Assembly (NCBI GenBank): GCA_914767715.1
Contig: OU612071.1
Location: 13,003,493 to 13,067,492 of the forward strand
Origin: Membranipora membranacea
Taxonomy: Eukaryota > Bryozoa > Gymnolaemata > Cheilostomatida > Membraniporidae
Length of the DNA stretch: 64,000 bases
Direction of reading: 5' to 3'
Position numbers and translations under genes: made by a program. The notes under the pieces were generated by a model. That model did not search any database. It was not told the origin of the DNA and was given only the letters and a program-made list of their open reading frames with translations. Below, piece after piece: positions 45,781 to 57,701 of this stretch (positions are counted from its first letter, which is position 1; each line of letters starts with the position of its first letter).

Positions 45781-48095
45781 TTGTTGTCTTGTACATCAGC
45801 TGTTTTTTCTTTAAACAAAACACTTCTGTCAAATCTGCTATTATATTCAAGGTCATCTCTATCCTCTTGCTGCTTCCATTTGGAATCTTTCTACTTGTCC
45901 AATTGTGATATCAAAGTACTGGAACATCCACTCCAATCTCACCTCTGTTTTCTATTATTTTTCTTTACAAAGAGCAATTTCCTTGGCAGACTAACTTTGT
46001 CTCTGTGGTGTCCTCTTGAATCTGAGGGTATCGAGGCTCTGTAAGCCTCACTGTTGGGTCTGGTCACAGAAGCCTAGAGAGTTTAGGGTCCTGCTGATAA
46101 ACAAGTACACTGAGTTTTAGCAATCTTATCATTATGAAGAATAACTGTATTTGCCTCCAATTTATTACAGCAGCGAAATGTTTCCTTGTGATCATACAAC
46201 TACACCACACAGACTTTTCCCATCTGATATGGAAATGAGTCAGAATATGAGTTTATAGCACATATTCTAAAATCCCCTGAGTCAAACTCAAAAGCCGGGC
46301 CAAATCTGATTAGTTGTTTACTCTGCAGAAAAGTATGAGATTACTAAAGAAAATCCGATTCTGTTTACCAAATTCAGATTAAAAATGACTAGTTAATTCA
46401 GTCTTTCTATCTATCTGTTGACTATGATTTGTTTGTGTAGAATTACCTCTTCCTGTTGAGGATGTGGGCAACTCCAAACAAAAGGTGTTACTTTTATCCA
46501 TTCAAATTTGTCCAGCTCATTTGTAATGTAAATTGTTGATCTAATTGACCAGTGACTCATAGTTCTGATGCCTTTTACACATTAAAATCTGTTTTTGAAG
46601 AATAAGTTAAATTTAATCTTTCTTCGCAAGTTACAAATACAGAATGCACAGTAGCTCCAAAAATAATAGGATATATATACTCCAAAGGTTTGATAGCTAC
46701 AAAAGGAAAAGAGGCTGACTTACCCTAGAGGGCACTCCAAAGTGAACTGCGGTTATATGCCTGAGGACTCTCAAAAATACGTGCCTTCCTTGATAACCAA
46801 CTGCTTTCAAAATAAAATAAGGTGAAAACTGCTGTTTTTGTCGATGCAGATGAAGGAGTCAAATAAATTGCAATAATTGCAAGAACAATCTCAGAGATTC
46901 GTCATAATAAATGATCCACTCGTTATCGGCGTGCTCTGACCTGTCTACATACTGAGAGAAAATTAGAGTCATCCATTATTTTGCTGCCAATTCTTCGGAG
47001 TGTGGCGAGTGAATGGCCCTTGCAATTTTCACCAACATATTTTAACAAACAAAATCACAGAGCATGATATGCTCCAAACCATCACTGTTTTGATGTGAAT
47101 AGATATATTTTATGGTACGGACGATCATGTGGTTTGAGAGACTTATTACACTGGGAAAACCTCTGACGTATTGCTGTGCAATGAAATTATGACCATTTTC
47201 CATTCGATTATAAGTTTCAACTTTCTTAACACTGTTTTAAAAACGCTGCCTTGACAACATTACAACTGTTCCGTGTGTTGAATCACCAAAGCACCAAAGT
47301 TGCTGGTGACGTTCCCATGTGTTAAATGATGAAGAATAACACATTTGATACAGGAATAGGCCACAGATATGATGTTATCTTGATCATTTATTGTGAGAAC
47401 CTTGATGTTGCTAGACAGCTTTCTTTAGTCTGCTCAAACTGATTGATGGCGGGTTGCCAATGGTCCAATGGTATGTAAAAAGTGCCAGTATAAGCTAAGT
47501 ATAGAGCAAGTTATTCTTTTAAAAGCTTAAACTTTTATTACTTCATCATGTGACAGCCATCAGGTTGTCACAAAGAACAATCTGGCTGTCACTGGGAATG
47601 CTATAATAGTAATAACTAATTATTAATCGCTTTACTATTGCCTGCTTTTTATAATTCATTGGATATCACATGATATCCTATCTTCATATCCTTTTTGTTT
47701 GCTATATAAAGAGATGGTTTTCAACTTGTTTAGTTGGTATTAACTGAGAGAGACAATACATGATAGTTATGCACACATGCACTTAAGACTATTGTCTTAT
47801 CTTCACCACTCGGTGATTGGCACATTGATTAAGTGCAGTCACAATCAGACATTAATTACATTATATTATTTTATTGCTAATCAAACAACATAGTTACCAA
47901 GTGAGACAGAGTGTCACCTCAAGCCTATTATGCACAGAAATGGTGATACTATACCAGTGAATTCAAAATAAAGCAAAGAAACACAATTAAACACCATAAG
48001 ATGACAATTAGATGAATAATCGAACTCCTTCTAAACTAACAAAACAGGCATTTTCTGATCTTATCTTGCATTGGAAGAAAAACTTCATCAATTGC
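45781..48095. other. No gene recognised
   Basis: It contains a diverged SINE family 1 fragment (46895-47010) and AT-rich sequence. AATAAA on the minus strand at 47870-47875 could serve the lectin gene that ends at 48096. Confidence 0.35.
46895..47010 (+). repeat. Diverged SINE family 1 fragment
   Basis: The family body is recognisable (gtgctctgacctgtctacat, ttctcggagtgtgg-like end) without the tRNA-like head. Confidence 0.5.
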
Positions 48096-50753
48096 TCATA
48101 TCAGTCTTTCACAAGCGAAGAAGTTTATCAATTGACAGCGGTTACAAATTATCCTGCCTTTATAAGCTGCGCCACACTTATGATCATCCAATGGACTTTC
48201 CGGAACCCATAAGCTTGAGGTGATGTCTACTACAAGATCTGTTTGTTCTAGCCATCTGTATGCTCCATCATAATTTCTCAGCCCAAGCCAGAAAAGATCA
48301 TCGTTGTTTAATCCTACAAAAGCGCAAAATAATAGCACCAGTAAGCAATGAATTATTATTACATGATAATAGACCAGAGAATTTCTCTTCAGTTTGCTGA
48401 TAATTTCAGCAAGTTGATGATATTGATCCTTTTTCCTTGAGTGCTGAAGTTGCTCAAACTCTGTCTGGTTTTGCTGGCAGTGACTGTCGTTTTAGTATTA
48501 AAACACTTCCTCCCGATTTTTTGTCACCTCAAATCCAGATAGATTGGCACGCAGATATCCATATAAATCAATGAGAACATAATACAACGAAATAATAAAT
48601 AAATATATATCAGGTATTCAGCAACTCGCTTTCCTGGCAATTCAGCGCTACAAAATATGTTTCGGGCTGTCATCAATGGCTAGAGCATTTGAACATATAA
48701 TCGATTTAGTGATTCTGTGATATTGCGGACATTTCTTCGCAAATCAACTATGATGTAAATCATTGCCACTGCAACAAGTTTCTTTAGTTCCCTTTTTTAA
48801 CTATAATTATTAATTATCATTGACTGCATTATTGATTTATTAAAATTCCTAGACTGGAAATTGTGTGAAAATTAGCACTGATGCAGTAAGGCATTTAATC
48901 GTGGGTGGTGTCATGACATTGAAATGGTGTTTGCAATTTCAACTTTGAATTTGAAAATTGTGATGGATTTAACAACGTTTTGATATTCATGTAAACCTTT
49001 TAAAGAAACACAACATCAAATCGATAACAAGATACTGTGAAGCAATTTTCAAGCAAGAAATCCAATTCAAATTTTAATTTGTAACAGGAAATCAGGACTG
49101 TCTACTGCAAATAAATAGCAATATCAATAGGTAGCAATTTGTTTTGTGAGGGTATCTTTAATTAAGGGCTTTGCGTTTGTATATAATGTCCTGTCTAGGT
49201 TTATTAGGTGTCTATCGGTCATAGAGTTTTGATACATGGATACTATTCTAAGATTGCAGGAGCTCAGAGATCAGATTGATGAGAGATAGATATTAGAGTG
49301 AAGAAATATTGTTATTTAAACGCCTCAGTTTAGTTAGGATGGGGCTCCCCGCATATTTTACTGAAGATTGAAGATTGAGTGTTTTAAAGTTGAAGAAAAG
49401 ATTCAAATGAAAAATCAATAGAAGATTGCCCCATTTCATTGTGCATCAAATCTGTTCTTAGTAAAGCCACAACACAAGGTTTAAAAATGAAAAATAAAAT
49501 ATCTGAATTATGTTGGAAGGGATGTTTTAAAATTTCTTGAATAGGTTAGCCTTGCTAACAATAAACTTACCATAACCATATATAAATGAATATGGCTGGA
49601 ATCAAAATTTTCATTGTACTTAGCACTATAGTGTTAGGGATATCCAAAATTTCACATTTCACAGCTACAATCTATTTTCATGACAAGCGTCTTACCTTGT
49701 GGATCATTTATCCACTCCAAATGTACTAGAGTAGGCATAACAGCCAGTCTATCGCCAGCTTGCTCACAACTCAATCTTGCGTCATCCCAGGTGCGTCTAT
49801 TATACACCACAATAATACAGGTAAACGAAATTGGGTTCAGAGTATATCCATCTGGGCACACTGAAACATAAAACATGGCATCCTTACAGCATATTTTTGC
49901 AGATGTTATGATTACTTATCACTTGATCATTATTTCACGACTGGTTTCAATTTTTTCCTGATTTTATTGATTCTTAACGAACATATAGCCAGGATTGTTT
50001 AGCGCTGGTAATTCAAATAATATAGCCTATTGCTTTATAAAATTTGGGGTCATCTTTCCAATGTGAACTGTTTTAGAACTTGGCTTATATGTGGTAGAGA
50101 GACAGGCGGTAATACTGGGATGCCTAAACTTACCTCCTGACCGATAAAACTCCTCTCCCTCAATACATGAGTTGTTAGACTCGAAGTCAATCAAGCTGCT
50201 CATCCTACATACTTTAGTATGTTCAGTGTAACCAAATGCTCTACACTCTGGGTTTGTTGAGCACTCTGTTGCACATGAAAGAAGCCTTGGTGCAGTGACA
50301 TTTGTACTGTTAGATGCGAGACCAAACTGAGACTTCTTGAAACGAACACCATTTAGCATCATCCCATAACACATCTAAAATTACCAAATAGCATTCAATT
50401 GAATGGAGCATAGGCATTCTTTGATTGTCTGTTAAACCCAATTGTCGTGTCTGCAAAGATGATAACTGAATTTAATTTGATTGTCTTTTCTAATATGATG
50501 AAGGAAGTTAATATTGAGGCAGAAATTATGATTCAATCTCCACAAAGTATGATGGACCACACTTACTGCATAACAGCTGATAAACAATTTCAACATATTC
50601 TATTGTGTTTCACAAATAATGCACTTGTATAAGAAAACAGGAAGAACTAAATTTCATCAAACACACAATGACATACTATCAATACTTCCTAAAACTCACC
50701 ATTGAAAAATAAAGGAGACAGAACGTACAAACAAGTATTTTTCTGAAGATCAT
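48096..50753 (-). CDS. Secreted PAN/apple + C-type lectin protein
   Basis: Four exons: 50753-50700, 50374-50134, 49860-49696 and 48313-48096. They join in phase and total 678 nt, giving 225 residues. Exon 1 encodes a signal peptide (MIFRKILVCTFCLLYFSM). Exon 2 is a PAN/apple-like module with spaced cysteines (LLSCATECSTNPECRAFGY, KVCRMS). Exons 3 and 4 form a C-type lectin-like domain: CPDGYTLNP, TWDDARLSCEQAGDRLAV, FWLGLRNYDG (WIGL position), then NFFACERLI at the end. The classic Ca2+-binding EPN/QPD and WND triplets are not evident, so sugar binding by the usual mode is uncertain. Probable role: secreted recognition or adhesion protein. Its paralog is head to head on the plus strand (57.7-61.1 kb), and a broken one is at 20.5-22.5 kb. 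Confidence 0.87.
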
Positions 50754-50984
50754 CGTGCCCCTACATATAATAAATCAGACTGTTAGAATATACAACAGGT
50801 GAAGTTACGAAAATAAATGTCAAAACTGATATCAAAGTACCATCCAATACTTGAGGTACATGGTGCTGAAAAAAGTGTGCCTACCTCGTTCCACAAAATT
50901 TAAATGATTCACATAATATCAACCAAGGATATGTACTGATAATCAGATATGGTACCCAAGTTTTGCACCACAATGAAACCAAAA

Positions 50985-51460
50985 TCGTTGGTTGCATGTA
51001 CAACTAAACAAACATGCCAGTTAGATGGTTTTGTTTGAACTGCTTGATAATAACTTGATTAATGTCCAGAGAATATCATCAATAATTTACAACATTCTAT
51101 GATGTTTTGAAGATCATCTACTGAGATTTTCATTACGGAGATGTTTGCCTGTGAACAATCTGCCTGTACAAAACATATATAAAGTTACAGTGCCACACAC
51201 AGGTGACAGTCTCAACTTTGTATCGTATCCACAGAAAAAGTGATTATTTTATTTGTTACCTACTTTTAAGAATCACTAAAATCAACAACCTAGTAATTAT
51301 GTTTCACTGTGGCAGCATTTCAATTAACTGATGACAATTTGTACTTTATAAGAATGGAACACCTCAGTCATCTAAAAAGCTTCAGAATAATTTAAAATTT
51401 ATATATGAAGTACACCTAACATATTCAAAATCATTGTTTGGATGTTATAACTTTATAGAG
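50985..51460 (-). promoter_or_regulatory. Upstream block, copy A (mirrored)
   Basis: Reverse complement of the block at 56460-56840 (copy D). Shared words include gatgtttgcctgtgaa, gttacagtgccac and aactgcttga. It ends about 230 bp upstream of the start codon of the minus-strand lectin gene. Function is inferred from conservation and position only. Confidence 0.55.
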
Positions 51461-52689
51461 AATGTTCTAAACTAGTCTTGCATTGGGCAAGGCAATTTTG
51501 GAGAGGAGTGTGACCCACAGGACATTTAAAACTTCATTTCAATGCTGTACAAATAGTATTTGTAGTTTTCTAAACTTGTCCACCTAAATACACATCCAAA
51601 AAACACTGAAAGGTTTTTCTGAGAATTTACGGAGCCTATTTAGTGTTGTGACGTGCGGGACCTGAAAACTCACAAAATATAGTGATACTTAGTAAAACTA
51701 TAGTGTCTTCTGAAATAGAGATGCAATGAAATAAAATCTAATTTAGAATTTTGGCTAAAGTGAAATTAATTTGTGACACAGAGGACAGGAATCTCGCAAG
51801 ACATGGTGGTGCTAAGACTTGGTAATCTTTCAACCTAAACGAATTTGAATAGAGGTTAAAACTTTTGATATCAGGTAACAGGAATATTTAAAATAATATA
51901 TAACACAAAGTTCTCTCATCTCATTGTGTTTGCCATCAATATCACACCAGCTAGCTGCCAGCTGTGACGCACTGGATGCAGCACAGAACACTATTTTACA
52001 CTCTGATTATAATTGTCATACTGATGAATACAAGAAAGCATCACACATAAATCTAAACTGTTATGGACAGGTAAATAGTTCTGGCCTTACATTTTCGTTA
52101 GATATCATAATTATAATGCTTTTCAAATATATTCTTTTGGTGGGATAAGGCATGCTGTTGGTCATTGGTAATGTTGACTGTAAAATAAAAAATTTATGTC
52201 GGAATGGTTCTCACCGAATGTGACGTTATTGATGCTGGCCCATGCGTATCTTTTGATATTCTTTGGTCAGTAAAACCAGAATTGGCAAATATTACCTGTA
52301 AATATTAAATGAAGAGCATTGATATTTAAAAGAAACAAAATAAAAAAACACAACTTCATCTCCTTTCAAAAAATCTTTAATGTATTATTTGTGCCGGACA
52401 GGACACTGTTGTCATTACGAAAAGTGTCACCCTCAAAATTCTCCTGTATGAGGTTAAAAGCCCCAAATATGTTTGTATTTTACTATTGGCGAGAAACTTA
52501 GTTTTGTCCTGTGCGTCACCATTTTACCTGGCTCATGAGATGTACTGCTCGTTTCTGACAGTTTCGATTGCATGAATATGAAATCTGATTTCTATTTGCA
52601 CACTTCAAAATGTGTAGTTACTGGGAGGGAAAAGGTTTCTGTTGTTGGATGAACTTTGTCATCATCTGTTTTTGGGTTAGTCATAATTG
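51461..52689. other. Sequence between mirrored upstream blocks
   Basis: A 1.2-kb stretch with no counterpart between copies C and D on the other side. No gene or repeat family was recognised; likely an insertion into the mirrored structure or retained ancestral sequence. Confidence 0.3.
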
Positions 52690-53200
52690 GCTTTGCCCTC
52701 TTCCTTTCATCAGTGAACTGTTGATTATTTTAAGCAATCAGCCTGATCGTGAAATTATATCAACCCTCAGTAAGCATCCGTTGTTATGTTTGTACTACCT
52801 TTCAAAATTGCCTCATCATTCTTTCATGTCAGTCAGTTTGTGTCATCTAAACTGGCTGATGTAGTTTCAGTTCATGTCAAGTGAATCTTTATCCATTATT
52901 TTCAATGTCTTTACATTTTCTAACGAACAGTACTGTAACAAAGATGTTTGCCTATGAAAAGCCATCCTCTGATACTGCTATCAAGTAACAGTGCCACAAC
53001 AAGTTGACAATCTATCTAGGTTATTTGACCGAAGTGAAGCTGATATAATCAATAATCAAGTAATTCCATTTCATTGTGACAGCATTTTCATTGGCTGCTA
53101 ATCATGTGTACTTTATTACATAAATGAAGTACTCCTGTCATATTCAAAGCTTCAAAAAAGTTTTAGAAAATTTTAAACTTTCTCTTTCATATACCTCACG
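52690..53200 (-). promoter_or_regulatory. Upstream block, copy B (mirrored)
   Basis: Reverse complement of the block at 55908-56455 (copy C): tcatgtcagtcagtttgtgt pairs with the plus-strand word acacaaactgactgacatg near 56232, and gatgtttgcctatgaaaa and aacagtgccac are also shared. Confidence 0.55.
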
Positions 53201-55070
53201 CTCCTCTCATAGCTAAACAATTATAAAAGATTAGAAGATTTACGATCACTTATCAGGTTGGGTCTAGAGATGATGGAATTATAATTTGAGGGTCTAAGTT
53301 AAAATCTCATGCATTCAGAATGGGCATAAGAATGCTTGAGATCAGCTGTCTGTTCCCAAAGCCAAGATGAAGCAAAACCAATTGCCCTCTAAGTATTTGA
53401 TATAAGGAGAAGCAGGATTTCCTGTCAGGAGCGTAAAATATGCTTTCCAGAAGAACCATAGATGCCAGGGCAAGGGAATGGGGAGTAGTGGCATCCCTTT
53501 CTCTGTATTGAACACCATTCAGTGACTGACTGACAGATAGGTAATTATAACCAATCTTGTTACGATCTGAAATAATGAATATTCAGAGAGTTAAGCAGCA
53601 CAGTTATTGCTCAACTGAAAAGCTAAGATCATTGTGTACTGAATATCACAGCACTATTAATATACAATTTTTTGTCTTGTTCATCTGATCATCTAAGATG
53701 TTGGGTGTAGAATGCATCATATTTGAATAATTGTAAGAAATTCATCCCCAAAGCTAGCATTGGATGATATAATTATCTTTGGAGCTATTCATCCACCACC
53801 CTATTGATGAGCAAAGACAGGGTTTCATACTTATTATACTTTCACTTTCGAAACCACCATAGCTCTGTACAATAGTATGGTCTCAATTTCGACTGCACAA
53901 CAGAGCATGCAATGGCTAAATATCTCTGGAATACAATACAGTTTTAATTGTTCTAAGTCTTAAAAAGATTGCCAGTGCCATACAAGGTGTTTGCATACAC
54001 CATTGTCGGTCTCTGCTGACTCAGCGGCCCTTAGAAATTAGATTAAATCTCAGCCATACTTTTGATTTCATACACATATTTGACGTTTGGCTATTATTGA
54101 CATCACAGGGCTTAAACCAACTGTTCAATAGTTACTCACAGGGTAAAGCAGATTCAGAAGAGGTCATGCTGTCAACAACAATTATTACTCTAGACAACAA
54201 GAGTTCTCCAGACGATTTCGTTTAAGAAGGTTGTGACTTATTCAATAGCTGATGGACTGCGGCAAAATCAAAAAAGTTTCTTCCAGACCAACAGGATGGG
54301 AATAACAATTTAAATCAAACCAACATCATCGGAGCTGAAATGGATGGAAGGTTTCCCACCGGCAATTATAACCATGAACTCAAAAAATACTTGCAGATTT
54401 TTTGTCAGAAACTTAAAAAATGATTTTTAGGAAATCCCAAAACTTGGTTGGCCAGGCTTTCAAATTGACACAAACTTGCTCATATTATGAAACAAGGTTG
54501 TAAACTTGATAACTTTTTTTGGAGCAGCGTCTTAGTGATAGTGTCTTGCTAATTGCCCTATCAATCACAATTTGTCAAACATCGATCATCTAAACAAACA
54601 AATTATGCAATGTCAGGCATTGAGGATTATGTTAATACTAACTAGGGACCACTGGTGGGTTACATAACCTAACTACACTGAATAATACAGTTAGACTGGG
54701 CATTTTTGATTTATAGTAATCATTAGTGCAATTAACTGATATTACATGTTAAGTTCGATTCAGTTTGTAACTCATCATAATTATAATTGACTTAATTTAT
54801 TTAGATGAACTCATTAAAAGGTGTTTCCGAGGAGAGTGGATAATTTAAAATAAACAGTGAAATATGTTGAATGAAACAAATATTTCAGAGCCGTAGTGAA
54901 AAGAAAATGACAGAACAGTACTAATGATTCATATGAGTAAACAGGTTGCAATAATCACAGCACCTTGCTTTGCACAAGCCTTCTTAAAATAATACAATAA
55001 ATAAACAATTGTTTTTCATTCCAATCATGTTTAGATATCCGATGATTTGTTGAGCTATGGCAAATGAGGC
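53201..55070. other. Centre of the head-to-head lectin locus
   Basis: No exon or known repeat was recognised before the microsatellite at 55073. This is the region around the axis of the inverted duplication. Confidence 0.35.
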
Positions 55071-55072
55071 GC

Positions 55073-55276
55073 CATACATACATGCATGCATACATGCATG
55101 CATGCATACACGCATGCATGCATGCATACATACATACATACATACATACATACATACATACATACATACATACATACATACATACATACATACATACATA
55201 CATACATACATACATACATACATACATACATACATACATACATACATACATACATACATACATACATACATACACA
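55073..55276. repeat. (CATA)n microsatellite, about 200 bp
   Basis: Uninterrupted tetranucleotide array from about 55126 to 55275, preceded by a catgcatg-rich variant part. All overlapping open frames (Met-Tyr-Val-Cys or His-Thr-Tyr-Ile repeats) are artefacts of the array. Confidence 0.97.
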
Positions 55277-55907
55277 AACGACATTGTAATAATAATCATT
55301 GTTACATCGACGAATTTCTTACAACTATTTTAACATGATGCACAAAACAATTGAAATGATGGGACAAACAAGATAGAACCTCAAGATATTGTTGGTGCTG
55401 TGATATTCAGTTAATTACGATAGTAGCTTTTTAATTGTGTGGTAGTAATGCTTCTAACCGCTCTATCGGTGTTGAAAGTGGTAAGTCAAAATCTGTTATA
55501 ATAACAGCTCTGGGGTTGGTAACCGAATACTCTTCAATGCGGAGAAAGCTATCACCTAAACACTAAAACGCCCTTTCTACTGGAAAAGACACAGATGGGG
55601 ATCTTTCTATTTCATGTGCAGTGTGGGTGCAGACATTATTGCTGTCCAGTAGTTTTATTCCCGTCTCGAATGGACCTGGTTTTGGTGAAATACAATGTCA
55701 ATACTAAATTAGGAATGCAAGAATGCAAGGGATTTAAACTTAGACCTCACAAATTACAATTACATAATAACTAGCAGTAGCAGTAAATTTTTAAGGATTC
55801 ATTCTGCGTGAATTTCTTTAGTTTATTACATCGAGCATCAGGCATTTGAGACTTGACCTGCAATAACATTATTTTGAAGCATCGCATTGCAGGGGTACTT
55901 CTTGTTT

Positions 55908-56455
55908 ATATTAAGGTGTGCATATGGTTAACAGCTTATGAAATCGCTGTCAAAGTGACATATGTTTACTTGGTTATTGATTATGGTGTTTCATAATTGC
56001 AATTTGCAAATAACATCACCATTTTAACCTTGATTAGATTACAAAATGAGATTGCCAATTGTGGTTGTGGCACTGTAACTTTATAGTACTATCAGAGGAT
56101 GATTTTTCACAGGCAAACATCGTTGTTACAGTTTTATATGTTAGTAAAAACTTCAAAATCCTAAAAGACATTACAACCAATTAATAAAGGATCACTTGAC
56201 ATGAATGAAAACTACGTCAAACAGTCAATATGACACAAACTGACTGACATGTAAGAATTATCAGGCAACTTTAATAAGCAATACAAACATAACAACAAGT
56301 GTTTACTGAAGGTTGGATATACTTTTATGATCAGGCATATTGCTTAAAATATCAAGCCAATCATCAACCAATCAACAGTTTTCAAACGAAAGGAAGATTA
56401 TACGATTTGCTACGAGGTTAAGTGTTAGTAAAACAACCAGGCAGCAGCGGTTATG
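55908..56455 (+). promoter_or_regulatory. Upstream block, copy C
   Basis: Aligns in tandem with copy D (56460-57000). Shared words are acttggttattgatt, ggcactgtaac, cacaggcaaacatc and atacttttatgat. It is mirrored by copy B. Confidence 0.55.
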
Positions 56456-56459
56456 TAAG

Positions 56460-56999
56460 TAAGGTGTACTTTGTCTATAATGATAAAGCGCACATGGTTA
56501 CTAGCCAATGAAACTACTACCACAATGAAATATGAGTACTTGGTTGTTGATTGTAGTGTTTCTTTAGATAAGTGAACAAATATAGACATCAGTTTCACTT
56601 TGGCTACATTATGAAGTAGAGACTGTCAACCATGTGTGGCACTGTAACAATATAATTTTTTTACAGGCAGATTATTCACAGGCAAACATCTTTGATTTGA
56701 AAGCATAAATAGAACGATCTCCAAATTCATTAAAGCTTTGAAAATCAATTATGAGATTCTCTTGACATGAATCGAGTCATTGTCAAGCAGTTCAAACAAA
56801 ACAAATTGAGTGGCATGTTTATTAATTGTGAAAGTGTTGAAAGGAAATACCTACACAGCAAGTGATGCCGTAGCAGGGGAGAATATACTTTTATGATTGA
56901 AGAGATTGCCTTACATATAAAGCCCTAAAAGCATTTGACAGTTTGCAGTTGAAGGGAAGATTGGCAAAGAGTATTTCCTGCAAAATTATCTGTAAGTTA
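56460..56999 (+). promoter_or_regulatory. Upstream block, copy D, with a TATA-like box
   Basis: Second tandem copy of the block. A TATA-like tataaag lies at 56916-56922, followed about 70 bp later by a strong donor (gtaagt at 56992). This suggests a transcription start near 56945 and a short 5' UTR exon for the plus-strand lectin gene. Inferred, not demonstrated. Confidence 0.45.
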
Positions 57000-57701
57000 T
57001 GCATGCTAGCTACAACTTTTGATTTTGTCTTAAATAAATTTAATTCTTAAAAGTTTCAGCAAGACATCATTTTCTGTTAAAAACAATCATGTTGACACAA
57101 GAGTGTTCCTACTATTATCCAAACCATGAGGAATTAGTGGCATATTTTTCATTTTTTGACTTCAAATTCATTAATTGTTTCATCCCATTATACCTTTTTT
57201 TCCATATTGCTACAAAATGACATGCAATCCACAATTACTTCTTAAATTTATTGGTGATAATACCAAAGTAACTGTCCTTGCATATTCATGTTTATCCTTG
57301 GTAGTTTGGAAGCAGGAATCATCATCTTAGTGTTTTTAATTGTTTCACGAATTGCAGAGGAAATAGAAGAAAAGTATAGAATAGTTCATGATGAGCTTCA
57401 GCAAGATACAAATGTGTACTCTCTGCATCTTCTGTCTGTTTATGGTGGGTGTAGAAGGTTGCTTACCTTTTGGCAATTGGTATTTTATGTATCGACCATG
57501 AGAAATATTTTGTTTTGTTTGTTTCCTATGTACTTATATCAATTGTAAAGTGTTTGAAGCGCAGATATTTTGATCTTTGTTGCAATCAATCATCATCATT
57601 GTGATAAAGACTTAGAATAAATGGTCCTGGTCTACATTAAGAAGACATTTACTCTCCTTAGGAACTGCTTCTTCATACAATCATTTATTTTTTATTTTCA
57701 G

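Noticed and set aside
54955-55338. Several open frames with Met-Tyr-Val-Cys or His-Thr-Tyr-Ile repeats
   Set aside because: They are translations of the (CATA)n microsatellite, open in every frame because a 4-bp repeat without stops always is.
57288-57440. Hydrophobic ORF (GIIILVFLIVS) as the signal or anchor exon of the EGF/lectin gene
   Set aside because: Its natural donor would join the PAN exon in the wrong phase and lead to a stop. Kept only as an unproven possibility.
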